Below, one piece after another: positions 26,895 through 39,900 of a stretch of DNA of 64,000 nt. Numbering within the stretch: the first letter of the stretch is position 1; each line of letters starts with the position of its first letter. Position numbers and translations under genes: made by a program. Source of the DNA: Hepsetus odoe (lineage: Eukaryota > Chordata > Actinopteri > Characiformes > Hepsetidae); assembly GCA_017165825.1 (NCBI GenBank), contig CM029386.1, forward strand, positions 21,802,694 through 21,866,693, read 5' to 3'. A model generated the notes under the pieces. The model was not told the origin of the DNA. It did not search any database and saw only the letters and a program-made list of their open reading frames with translations.

Positions 26895-27460
26895 TAGCTT
26901 CATCTCTTCACATTATGTCAGCGGCATGTAGCAGATTCCATTGCTCAGAGCGATTTTCCGATTCCTATCTACTGGGACAGTCCTCCTGGAGCAAGTTGAG
27001 GTTAAGGATTTTTCTCAGGAAGCCAATGGTGGTAGTGCTGGTGGTAGGAGTTGGGATTCCTACCACTTCAACATCACCACCTGTTTATCTTCTCAATACA
27101 CTTTGGTTCATTCCTGTCAGATGTTTTCTCCAGAATGCTTCTTAAATGTGTTGACATGTGTCAGTAGTCAAGATGCCGTCAGGTGAAATCTTTTCTTATC
27201 CACCTTTAAACTTGCATTAATCCTCAGACCATAAGTAGCTTCATGGAGACACTTCATGGAGATAAGAACTTCTGATGAATGCTGTAAATGTAAATGTTTT
27301 ATTTAAGAATTGAAGTGAAAGTGACTATCTAGATGAACATACAGCGCAGCACTCAGCAAAACTCAACAATATGCATCCTCATTTAACCAATTCACACTGT
27401 GATACCCAGCACCCGAGGAGCAGCAATGGGGACAGTTCCTTGCTCAAGGGGGGTCAGCCT
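26895..27460. repeat. Decayed SINE relics
   Basis: 26895-27065 resembles SINE family 1 in reverse ('tgctcagagcgattttccga' and a 'ggtggtagtgctggtggtag' stretch). 27312-27460 resembles SINE family 2 in reverse ('ggggacagttccttgctcaa'). Both are heavily mutated. Confidence 0.5.
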
Positions 27461-27479
27461 GTCAGTGCTCCGACCATAC

Positions 27480-28330
27480 GCCACACACTGCATCAAACTG
27501 GTCCGCATGGCTGTCGTCCCAGAAGGAAGACCATGGATTACTAAAACCATGTCCTGTGGTTTGATGAGACCAAGATAAAACTCATTTGGAACTTATGTGG
27601 TTCAGATGGTGTCTGGCTTGTGTGGCAGCAACCAGGTGAGGAGTGCAAAGACAGGTGTGTCTTGCCTACAGTCAAGCATGGTGGTGGGAGTGTCATGGCT
27701 TGGGGCTGCATGAGTGCTGCCGGCACTGGGGAGCTACAGTTCATTGACGGGACCAAGAATGCCAACATGCAACTGGGCCGCAGGGCCGTATTCCAACATG
27801 ATAATGAACCCAAACACCTCCAAGACGACCACTGCCTGCTAAAGAAACTGAGGGTGAAGGTGCTGGACTGGCCAAGCATGCCAGAACTAAACCCTGTTGA
27901 GCATCTGTGGAACATCCTCAAATGGAAGGAGGAGGAGTGCAAGGTCTCTAACATCTACCAGCTCCGTGATGTCATCATGGAGGAGTGGAAGAGGATTCCA
28001 GTGGCAACCTGTGAAGCTCTAGTGATCTCCATGCCCAAGAAAGTTCAGACAGTGCTGGGAAACAATGGTGGCCACATAAAATATTGACACAATGTGCACA
28101 TTTTTCACTCAGGGGTGAAATTCTCACTTTTGTTGCCAGTGGTTTAGACATTAATTGCTGTGTGTTGAGTTATTTTGAGGGGACAGCAAATTTACACTGT
28201 TATACAAGCTGTACACGGACGACTTTGCACTCTATCAAAGTGTTGTATCTTCAGTGTTGTCCCATCAAAAGATATAATAACATATTTACAAAAATGTGAG
28301 GGGTGCACTCACTTTTTTGAGATACTGTAT
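27480..28330 (+). mobile_element. 5'-truncated Tc1-like transposon
   Basis: The open frame from 27620 to 28087 encodes the C-terminal half of a Tc1-type transposase: LPTVKHGGGSVMAWGCMSAA, a damaged QHDNEPKH for the usual catalytic Asp region, and LDWPSMPELNPVEHLWNIL, the second part of the DDE catalytic core. The 3' terminus 'gaggggtgcactcacttttt' ends near 28330. The N-terminal DNA-binding domain and left terminal repeat are missing. Confidence 0.85.
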
Positions 28331-28850
28331 ATCTTTATAATTCCAAAAAGTTTATAAAAGTGAATAAAAGCTTACTTTTATTCTTACTCTTATACTTAGT
28401 TCCTCACTTTTTTTGGTGTTGTTATTACACTTTAATTAAAAATGTTGTCTTAATTTAGTCGTCACTTCTAGAATCTTCCTCAGGATAAGTGGTGAATAAT
28501 GAGTTCATGAGTCTTTTCTACATCGGTGATGATACTTAAGAGGTAACTGCAGGTTAAGCTTCATCCTTAAAGTTTATTTTTCTTCATTAAATAAAAATGA
28601 GAGCTGAGTAACTGCTCACATGTAGAGCTCTAAATGCTGAATGTTGGGGTTCTTAGAAAATCAGGATCTGAGTGTAAAGTTACATGAACTGATGGATTAA
28701 TTAATGTGGATGTGCTGGAAGAACAGTAAACATTTCCAGGATTTAGTTGTCGACCTCTCCATGGGACAGTACACTGATGTGGCAGCAGGCTATTTCTGGA
28801 TTCAAAAATATCAGAGATGTTCCTGCTGATGTGAGAACAATCCTTTTTCC

Positions 28851-28950
28851 AACAGGAAACAAACATTTTAAAACCACATTGTTTACATCAAAGCTGATTG
28901 GCTGCCTTTCCAGCCGAAGACCTCATCAGCCTTAACGGTTTAATGCAAAT
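28851..28950 (+). promoter_or_regulatory. Gene B promoter cassette, copy P1
   Basis: About 90-190 bases before the gene B start codon. In order: AGGAAAC (ETS/NFAT-like), AACCACA (RUNX consensus, 28872-28878), GTTTACA (forkhead-like, 28881-28887), ATTGG (inverted CCAAT, in GCTGATTGGCTGCC) and a perfect octamer ATGCAAAT (28943-28950). The same series is repeated at 30653-30775, 31075-31160 and 58577-58672, the last also before a first exon. Recurrence upstream of two start exons supports promoter function; factor binding is inference. Confidence 0.6.
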
Positions 28951-29038
28951 AAATTACATGAAGTGACAATGTAAGCAGCATTTTGACATGTGTGTAAAAG
29001 ACAGAGGATCTGGGGGATTTTTCTGCCAAGCAATAAAA

Positions 29039-29054
29039 ATGAACAGAATAACAG
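29039..29054 (+). CDS. Gene B: start exon
   Basis: 16 coding bases: ATG AAC AGA ATA ACA G, then donor 'gtgagt'. Joined to the exon at 33680 it gives MNRITGVTEILLMILISKTG, a plausible signal peptide. The same exon form (ATG to ...ATAACAG/gtgagt) is seen at 58768-58801 in gene C, which supports this start. Confidence 0.75.
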
Positions 29055-32000
29055 GTGAGTGAAAACTTCCATTCATTAGAAAATGAGAAAAAATATATTT
29101 TAAAGTGAAAAGTAGTTTTTGCTCTAAAAAGAACTTCCAGTTATGAGGCTTTGGTAGCTCGTACATGTTTAAAGTAAATTATTATTTTTAATAATTATTA
29201 CACTTTCTGAGATGAGACTCAAAGTATTTGTCTGGCGGGTCTTGGTTTAAATCTCTTTAAATTACTTTCTGATTTTTACACCCACAGACTCCAAAATCTT
29301 CATCTGAACCCAGCTGTTTTGTGGATTTCTTTAAAAAAAATGTTTTGTTCAGTTACTAAAACCAGCTCAATTTAATCGGTTCAATTAAGCATGTTTGATT
29401 AATCTTCATTATTATTCAGTAAAACTCATAAATATTAATTATTGACTTATTCCACTGTCAATCCAGCTCTTTACTGAGAACCACACCCAGGAGAGGACAT
29501 GATCATTCCATTCTGGAGAGTCATGAAAAACTGGTAGATGGAGTGTGTTTTTACAAAGATGGTGACCCCCCCCCCCCCCCCCCTCAATCTATTAGTCTAA
29601 TTAAAGCCTTTTCCCAAATAATCTTCACTGATTAAAGGTTTTCTTAAAGCTACTAAACTGTCCACCCAACCTCTTTTCACACCGTGTGTGTGGAAATACT
29701 CTTAATTTACCCATTCTCCAGTTTTCCCTCTAGGATGATGGTTCATTACTATCTCTGCAGGCTTTAACAGGTGCTTTAAAAGTTGCTGAGATTGTCATTG
29801 GGTGAGACGCGGATGGACAGGATTAGAAATGAGAATATTAGAGGGATATTTCAGGGTAGATGTTTTGGAGACAAGGTTAGTGAGGTTGCTTGGTTTGGAC
29901 ATGTCCAGAGGAGAGACGAGGATTATATTGGGAGGCTTAATTCAAAAAGTAACAAGTAAGGTTCAGCGGTGGTCTTGTGTTTAGGGATGAGGTCTCAGGA
30001 GCAGAAGGTCATGGTTTGAATCCCAGGCCAGAAAGTTGTCCTGAAGTACACTTGAGCAAGGTACTGTCTCCAACACTGCTCCCAGGTTGCTTTAAATGGT
30101 TGCCCAACCCCCCCCCCCCCCCCACCCACATAGTGTGTCTATGGGTTCTGGGTTTCACAATGACAAATAGTCACTTTCACTCTTCACAACACTTTCTAAG
30201 GTTAAACTCAGAAATGTGTTGATATCAGGAAAGTACACACAATGAAAAACACAATTCTCTCATTTTTAGTTGAATAAGAATTCTCTCACTTCACTTTACA
30301 CTCTCAGTACATTCCTGTACTTTTACTTTATACTCTCAGTACATTCCTGTACTTTTACTTTACACTCTTGGTACATTCATGTACGTTTTACTTTATACTC
30401 TCAGTACATTCCTGTACTTTTACTTTATACTCTCAGTACATTTCTTATTTTTTTTTATTTGTTCAGAGCTAGGAATTAAAATCAGTACTACTGTTTTTAC
30501 CAGATTAATAAAAAAATATATATTAATGTAGAAGATAATAAAACATTCCCAATTTTACTCAGGTTTCATCACAGGGGTTTCATCATAACATCTCCTAAAG
30601 TAATTCTAATTCCATTTCCTTATTTTTACTCAATACTTAGACCAGAAATTAAGCAGGAAACCGGAACATTTTTAAAACCACATTTTCATTTACGATGAAA
30701 CTGATTAGCTGCCTGTCCAACTGAAACAAACCCTTTCACTTATAGTGAAAGAACAATATGATGAAAATAAATGACATGTAGTGTCAAAAGGTTCACACAC
30801 AATGTAAAACACATGTAAAAGTTCAAATAAAAAGATAAAAAAGAAATGTAAAACACATTTTTATGGGTGAAGATTTTTTTGTCTATTTTTTCACCAATTT
30901 ACTAAATTTAACTGTTTTTTATAATTTACTGGCCATTTTTAGCTCTTTTCATATTCCTTCAAAACATTCACAGCACAACAGTTGGAGAAATGACATGAAG
31001 TTACAGTGATATCTCTCCAGTAATCCAACATCTGCTTTACATTTGTCTCACTCAAACCTGCAGCTACACATTTTCAAAACCACATCATTTGTTTAAGGCA
31101 AAGCTGATTGGCTGCCTGTTCAGCTGGAAAATAAAAAACAAGAAGACCATGCAAATAAATGACATTTAGTGTCAAAAAGTGCAAGTACTCTTTTCAAAGT
31201 TGTATTAAAATTAAAGTTAATCTCAAAAACATGTTGATGGAATGAGTGAAAACCTCGTTTTTATCAATACGGTAGAAAATGTGTTGAAAGTGTAGAATGT
31301 TTGTTTTTATAAAGGAGTCATTTTTGCATCATTTCAAAGTTTAAAAGACTTTTTTCAGCCCCTGCATGTTATTGCTGAAAATATTTTTTCCATTTTTTTT
31401 TTTTTTGTGGAAATGAGACTCTAATTATTAATGGTCACTTACTCACTTTGTTCACTGGTCCAAACTTTATTTGAAGTTTTACTTCCTAGAGAATTTTAGG
31501 ACCAATGGAAACAAGGCCATGTGTGTACAGGTTGATGTAATGTTTTTGCTTTTGTTTTATTTTAACAAGGGAGCTAAAGAAATAGGGACAGTGGTGTCCT
31601 AGTGGTTTGGGTGTTGGCCGCCTGATTGGAGAATCAGGGGTTCAAACTGCTTTCTAGGTTGACCTGAGGTACCCTTGAGCAAGGTGCTGTCCCCGTCACG
31701 CTCCTCCCTGCGATGGGCTGGCGACCTGTCCAGGGTGTGTCCCCCGTCCTTCACCCTGTGTGAGCGGGGATGGACTCCAGCGTGACCCCGCGACCCCGCT
31801 TGGGACAAGCGGCAGAAAATGACTGACTGACTGACTAAATAAATAGTTGCCCCATGCTGCATGATGTGTGTGGGTGAAAAGCAGAGGTTTCATTTCGGTT
31901 CGCTGTGTACTGTGCTGTTCCACAATCACAAAAAATAGTCACTTTCACATCACAGTAGAATTTTCCAATTTGACGAAAAGGTGATTCTAGATGAAAGCAT

Positions 32001-33884
32001 CTGGAGAACCTGCCTGATATGGGTGACATATCTTTTACCACATTGCTGTAAATGTGGGTGTCATTCAGGTAGATTAACACACACTGACCCAAAGCATCCC
32101 TCAGGACCTCATCGATGCACTGCCAAAGATGGCAGGAGCATTCATCAATCTGAATGGCTTTAGCAGGTACTCAGGTCTTCCATTGATCACCTTCACAAAT
32201 TCTGATGATATTGCATACATTGAACATGTCCAGTTTGGTAAATATGGAAGCCTGCTCACAGTTCATGAAGGAAGAGGTCATGAGAGGTAAAAGCTGCTGG
32301 TCCTGGACTGTTATTATACTCAGACCCTGATAATCTACACTGGAAATGAGAGCTCTGTCCTTCCTTCTGACAAAGATTAAGTCTGCTCCTGTCGCTAAGC
32401 CTAGGGCCAGGGGTCAGGGAAAAAAAGACCCCTAGACTGGACTGGAACTGGGCCGGAGGTTGATGGCACGCTCAAAAGTCCTGTGTTTTGGCAAGAGGTG
32501 TACTGTCTGTTCACTAAAACATTGCATATGTCTGGGTCAAGGTGTGGGACATTAGGAGTCATGGGCTGGGGCACAGCCGGGCACAGCTGTTGGCACTGGG
32601 ATGCTCAAGATGTCACAGACAGTCCACCAGTCGCTCCCAGGGTTATGGCACTGTTTCCAGGGGAATGCCAGTATCAGGGATGGGTCAGGGGTCTGGACAA
32701 CTTACACAATGCTTTTACAATAGGGTCATATATAGTTCCAAAGGCAGGGTCTGCTGGGCTGCATGGCTTGAGGAGAGACTCGTGGTCTGTCTTGACAATA
32801 TTTGAAACTGGGGGACCTTCCCTTACCTTCCCTTGGGGGACACTTATCCACCCAGACCCTCTGGTGCTCCCTTAATTGGTTGTCCAGTTTAACTCCTCAA
32901 TAACTCCCTTTAACTCCTCAATAAGGCCCTTCACATGGACAGTCATAAGAGTGGCAGCAAAAGCGTGGAACTCAACACACCCTGCTAATGATGGAAAACT
33001 GTGATGTGAAATAGGCCAGCAGCCAAATCACCCTTTGAATCCTGATCAAAGGTCCTTCAGGGAGTCTGGATGAACCTGTACAGTGAGATGTACTCTTCTG
33101 GCTGGTTCTCTGGCTGGAAATGACCAGCTTCATTAGCTTTCGTGTCACGTGAACAGTCAGCAGCCAGACCTTTGAGCGAAGGTTTTATGGTGCTGCTGCT
33201 GGTTGCTGATGGTTGTTAGCTGTTGCTCTACATCTCTGCCTCCTGCCTGGAAGGGGATTGAAACCCTTACATCAGGGGTGTCGAACTCCAGTCCTGGAGG
33301 AGCACAATTAGGTGATTTCCCTCCTTAAACACACCTGGTTCACAGTGACACACTTAGCCCCACCACCTGTTTTCAACAACATCTCCAACCCATATAACAC
33401 TAGCTGCCACACTAGAATCTTGTAAAAGTCCTGTTGAACTCTATCAAATTGTCTTTACATCTTCCAAATACCTGAATCTTTATCTCTTTTGTCCATGTAG
33501 CATTCGAGACTTACGATCAATTTTATTATGAAACACACAAGCCAAGCTAAACAAATCTACAAACGTCCAATTAACCTGTTACCTCATCTTAGATTTGATG
33601 AAGGTTACTGGTATTAGGTTAAAATAGGGTTAACATCAGTATTTGTTAATATTCAGTAACTCCTTTATCTTTCCACCAGGGGTCACTGAGATCCTACTAA
33701 TGATCCTCATCAGCAAAACTGGAATTTCAGGTAAGCGAAGCCTAAAGCTTTCAGGAGGACAGTAGGTTTGTAGTCAGAACCACTGCTCGAGTAGTGATGG
33801 TCTGAAGCAGCTCAAAGAAAGTAAACACCAGCATGAAGAAACTACACCAGTTTAATGATGGAAACTCAGTTTCATCACCATTTA

Positions 33885-33922
<38 letters not shown>

Positions 33923-36900
33923 CACCCACAGCTGCTAGTGATCCCTGCGACAGTTACACTGCCCTGGACCAACCCTGGAGAGCCACCAATGCAAGTAGAC
34001 TGGACATCTGTGACAACCGCTTTAACTGGAATGGCTGGTACCGACTGTTGTATTATGGGATGAGCATCAGGATGCCAGAGAATTGTATTAGTCTGTCCAG
34101 TTGTGGTACTTATTACCCTCTGTGGCTCAATGGTCCTCACCCTCAGACAGCAGATGGAATCGTTACTCGTGGAGTCTGTGGGAGTTCAGGAATTTACTGC
34201 TGTTATTGGTCCTTTTCAATTCGAGTCAAAGCATGTCCAGGAAACTATTACGTCTATGAGTTTGTCCGACCACCCGTCTGTAATTCAGCTTACTGTGCAG
34301 GTAACTCTTACTATTTTATCAGCTTCAGTCTCTGATTTGTGGTTTTTATTGGGTGTTCATGTTGGTGTCAGATTTGAATTACTGACAGTGATTTCTTTTA
34401 CAACAACTGTGGTCACTGCGTTAAGTGGAGCAGCCTCCACTAATGACTTTGTCTGATGATTAACCAGAACACTGTGTAATGTTTATCAGTGTGTCATTCA
34501 AGATAAATCTTTAAATGAAGCACTAGAACCTAATGCATGTTCCAAAGTAACCTCTATAGGCTCTAAACTGTGTTTCTAAAGAGTATTGTGACTCATCAGA
34601 GGTCTTCATGTAGAACTTGGACTTGTTTGTTTAGATGTGATGAGCATCACTCCGAACATCACTCTGAACATCATCTCAACGAGCAGTCCTCCAGTGTACA
34701 GTCTAAGCACAAGTAAGTTGCAAAATGGACATCTTTTCCTTCATTATTCATTCACAAATTAGTTTTAGTTAGTCTACTTGGAGCAACTTGGGAACCCATT
34801 AGTGGCAGTGCTGAGGTGGGAATTGAACCGTCAACCTCTTAGTCAGTAGATGAGTGTCCGACCACTAGACTACCACCACCCATGTGCTTTAGGACAGACT
34901 GACTGGGTACACCCCCTTCATATATTGCTCGTAAAGGGAAACCACCTTCATACAGCGCCTGTAAAGGGAATACAGACCACAGTTTTTACCCCTGCTTTAT
35001 TATTTCTTTTCTGTTTCTATATAAACCTGAAACTGCAGATTGAGCACTTTGATCTCACAGTAAACCTGAATTTAAGAGAAAATTCTAAAGTTACCAGATT
35101 TATCAGCATGTATGTCGCACAAACTCAGCAGTAGCACTCTTCAGAGTGGTGACTGTATTGTGCTGCTGCTGATTGTTGTCAGCTGTTATTCTGCATCAGC
35201 CTGAAGGGGAATTGAGCTGCTGGCTGGTGTAGGTAACATTACCCACACACTGCAAAACAGCCTTGTTTGAACCAAACATAAAATAAGACCATTGCACATC
35301 ATTTTATATCACTCATGAAGTTCTCATGGATACACTGGAATGAAAGAAGCTACAGTGCCAACATCCCTGTCAGAACAAATGTTTGACAAAATGCAAGAGG
35401 AACATTCATGGAATCATAATGTATCATCCCCAGACAGAAGAACAACATATGAACTCTCTCTGATAACAGATAAGGAAAAAACACTGTCAAACTCTCAGTC
35501 AGTCAGTCATTTTCCGGGCCGCTTTTCCTAAGCAGGGTCGCGGGGGGTGCTGGAGTCCATCCCAGCTCACACAGGGTGAAGGACGGGGGACACACCCTGG
35601 ACAGGTCACCAGCCCATCGCAGGGAGGAGCCTAACGGGGACGGCACCTTGCTCAAGGGTACCTCAGGGCAACCCTCCGGAAAGGGGTTTGAACCCCCGAC
35701 TGTCAAACTGTCAAAAAGCTAAAAGAAGACCAGAGAGCAGCTGGAGGGCCATGATGAAGGCATAATTTTTCAGAAAGCTTCTTCATACAGATGTCTCAGA
35801 GCTGTAATACCATAAACCTACAAATTATATTATATTTGGAGTGTCTCACAAGTCTTCCAAAACATTTTTATTTTATAAATAAATGTGGTAAATATTTTTA
35901 GCTTTACACAAACTTGTACAAAAGCATTAAGATCTTCCATGTATATACAGTATATACATTTTTTTTTTATGTTTTCCATTGCAGACAGTGCTGACCCCTG
36001 CACAGTCTACAGTGTTCTGGATAATTCCTGGAGAACAGCCTACTCCAGCAACAATATTTATGATGACACCCTCGTTGGGTGGAATGGCTGGTATCGGCTC
36101 AATCTTCAGGGGAGAAGTGCTCAGATGCCTGAATCCGGTTGGTATTCCAGTTATATAGGATGTGGTGGTTATACAGCACTTTCACTTGGTGGACCTCATC
36201 CACTATTACAGGATGGCATCATCACTCGAGGAATCTATGGAACCTACTACTATGTGCCAAATCGAATATGGTTAAATTTCCAGCCCTCAAACCCAATTCA
36301 AGTTAAAGCATGTTCTGGAAATTACTACGTTTACCGACTCGTCAAGCCAAGTTTGTCACTTCCAATGTCCACTTACTGTGCAGGTAAAGTCTTCTATTTT
36401 CTTCATCGTGCTTTTTATAATGAATAATGCATAGGTAATACAATACATTATACAGTGCAATACAGGGTGGTGGTCTAGTGGTAGGATGCTTGCCTATGGA
36501 CCTGTAGCTCAAGTGGTCCCATGTTTGAATCCCACCTCTAGCACTACCACAACTGGGTCCCTGAGCAAGACCTTTAACCTTAAGTGGGGACTGTCCCTGT
36601 AATTAGAACATGTAAGTTGCTCTGGATAAGAGCATCTGCTAAATAAATGTACATTTACGGCATTTAGCAGACGCTCTAATCCAGAGCGACTTACAGGTCC
36701 TAATTACAGGGACAGTCCCCACTTAAGGTTAAAGGTCTTGCTCAGGGACCCAGTGGTGGTAGTGCTAGAGGTGGGATTCAAACCAGGGACCTCTTGATCC
36801 AGAGGTCTGTAGGCAAGTACCACCACTAGACCACCGCCACCCTAAATGTAAATGCAATTAATCCTAGATTCAATTTGCTGTAAAACTTTTGGGTAACATT

Positions 36901-39900
36901 TACAACTCTTACAACAGAGCACTCTACAGGAGTGATTTATAGACCACTTCCAAAATTTAGGTAGCAAAAGTAAGTGTTCAAGATAAAATCTTAATGGTGG
37001 GTCTGCACTTAACATGTCCTTATTAGTAAGCTGGTATAGGCATCACTGTGGCACATTGTTGACATCTAGTGGTTAATGATGATATTCATACCTGAGATGA
37101 GCAGAAACAAAAATGGCTCAGTGAAATGAACGCATGGAGAAATTGTTAAAAGTTATAAGTGAAAGTTATACTGATACTAATAATGTATAGTAAAATATCT
37201 CAGCTTGATTAATGGTTCATGATGTTTAACAGATGTACATTTTAACTTTGATGGTGAGAATGTCTTTTGTGCTATAGTTCTTGTGCTCTGCTGTGCTGTA
37301 GTTCTGTTTTATTTATTCATTTATTTGTTTAGAATACCATGTTTTCTATAGCTTGATCATTTTTGCATGTTTATCTGGTTTTCATGACAGTTCCCTTCAA
37401 CACTCTCAGTTATGATCCCTGCACTAATTTCACCTTTCTGGATCAGCCCTGGAGAGCCACTAATGCTTCTGGCTCCTACTGTGACAGTGGATACTGGAAT
37501 GGCTGGTACCGACTGCTGTATAATGGGATGAGCATCCAGATGCCAGAGAGCTGCGTTAATATACCGACCTGTGGTTCTGATATCCCTCTGTGGCTCAATG
37601 GTCCTCACCCTCATATAGAAGATGGAATAGTCACTCGTGGAGTCTGTGGGAATTCAGGAAGTGACTGTTGTTCATACAGATCTCCTCCAATTCGAGTCAA
37701 AGCGTGTCCAGGAAACTATTATGTCTATGAGTTTGTCAGCCCGAACTTCTGCAATGCAGCTTACTGTGCAGGTAATCTACTATTCAGAGTTTTAGACTCT
37801 GATTTGTAATGTTTATCAGACTTCCACTTGGGTTTGAGTGGAGAAATGAATATACCATGAGTTCCTGCCATGAGAACTGTGGTTATTACCACTAAATAGT
37901 CCTGTCAGAGATGCTCAAAATTTAAACTCTCAAACAGAGCTGCTCCACTCTTGATTATATTGAACAGGTTCTGGTTTTGTCTGGATTTGACCTGTATTTT
38001 CTGAAGAACTTTAGACCTGCTCAAAATGGTTTTCAATAAGTTTAACAATTTGTTTATTAGATGTGATGACCATCACTTCAAGTGTCAACTTCACCATCAG
38101 TCCTAACAGTGAGTTATTTTATCTTCCATTATTACTGTCAACCTTTGGGAAAAAATTGATAATAAAATTACAAGAAATCTGATGAAGGCAGTTGTTTTCA
38201 TCAAATAAATGTAATACAGGAAATGAGAATTTGACTTTTTACATCTTGCAGAATAAATCTCTTATATGTCACATTAAACAAAGGGGGGGGGGGGTCTAGT
38301 GGTAGGGTAATTGCCTATGGACCTCTGGCTCAAGAGGTCCCAGGTTTGAATCCCACCTCCAGCACTACCATCACTGGCTCCCTGAGCAAGACCCTTAACC
38401 CTGAGTGTCTCCAGGGGGGACTGTCCCTGTAATTAGGACATGGAAGTCGCTCTGGATAAGAGTGTCTGCTAAATGCTGTAAATGTGAACTACAAAGTGCC
38501 TCTTTGTGTCTGAAATATCTTCGTTGACCAAGAACTTTATACAGTTTAGTTTCAGGAAAAAAATATTTAAAAAAATTTCAAATCAAGATGGAAGTGTTTG
38601 TGTAATTAAATGCCCTTTTCTTCTGATGCATTAGACAATTCAGGAAACACCACTGCTGACCCCTGCACAGCCTACAGTGTTCTAGATTATTCCTGGAGAA
38701 CAGTCAACACTGGCTACAATGGTAATGACGACACCCTCATTGAGTGGAGCGGCTGGTATCGGCTGTATCTTCAGGGCACAAGTGCTCAGATTCCTGAATC
38801 CAGCTGGTATTCCAGTNNNNNNNNNNNNNNNNNNNNNNNNNNNNNNNNNNNNNNNNNNNNNNNNNNNNNNNNNNNNNNNNNNNNNNNNNNNNNNNNNNNN
38901 NNNNNNNNNNNNNNNNNNNNNNNNNNNNNNNNNNNNNNNNNNNNNNNNNNNNNNNNNNNNNNNNNNNNNNNNNNNNNNNNNNNNNNNNNNNNNNNNNNNN
39001 NNNNNNNNNNNNNNNNNNNNNNNNNNNNNNNNNNNNNNNNNNNNNNNNNNNNNNNNNNNNNNNNNNNNNNNNNNNNNNNNNNNNNNNNNNNNNNNNNNNN
39101 NNNNNNNNNNNNNNNNNNNNNNNNNNNNNNNNNNNNNNNNNNNNNNNNNNNNNNNNNNNNNNNNNNNNNNNNNNNNNNNNNNNNNNNNNNNNNNNNNNNN
39201 NNNNNNNNNNNNNNNNNNNNNNNNNNNNNNNNNNNNNNNNNNNNNNNNNNNNNNNNNNNNNNNNNNNNNNNNNNNNNNNNNNNNNNNNNNNNNNNNNNNN
39301 NNNNNNNNNNNNNNNNTGTGTTTCAGGCTCTAGATCAAACCCAATCCAGGTCAAAGCCTGTCCTGGAAATTACTACGTCTACAAACTCGTCAAGCCAGAT
39401 TTATCACTTCCCATGCCCACGTACTGCGCAGGTACGATTAATCTTCCTACAATGTCTTTTTAGAATGAATTGTGCAGTTGACTTAAGCTTAAGAAGAGTT
39501 GAATTGTACTAAACGTATTTTAATTATTTAGGGCAGATGCTTCGATCCAAAATATGTTTTCATGTCTTTCAATGGCAGTTACTTTCAGCCCTCCCATTTA
39601 TGATCCCTGCATCAACAACACTGCCCTCGATCAGTCATGGAGAGGCACTAATGAGACTGGAGGATACAATTGTGATGGAAATTTCAACTGGAATGGATGG
39701 TACCAGCTGTTGTATCGTGGGATGAGTATCCGAATGCCAGAAAGCTGTGTCAATTCATCCAGATGTGGTGGTTTTTACACTCTGTGGCTCAACGGTTCTC
39801 ACCCTCAGGCAGAAGAGGGAATTGTCACTCGAGGACTCTGTGTCAGTTCAGGAATTGACTGCTGTTATTACAGGTCCATCCCGATCCGAGTCAAAACATG

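Noticed and set aside
27620..28087. Active Tc1 transposase
   Set aside because: The N-terminal half, the left terminal repeat and part of the catalytic core are missing.
30653..31260. Additional functional first exons for gene B at P2 and P3
   Set aside because: Neither has an ATG followed by a proper splice donor; at P3 the donor GT is mutated to AT. They are treated as promoter relics.
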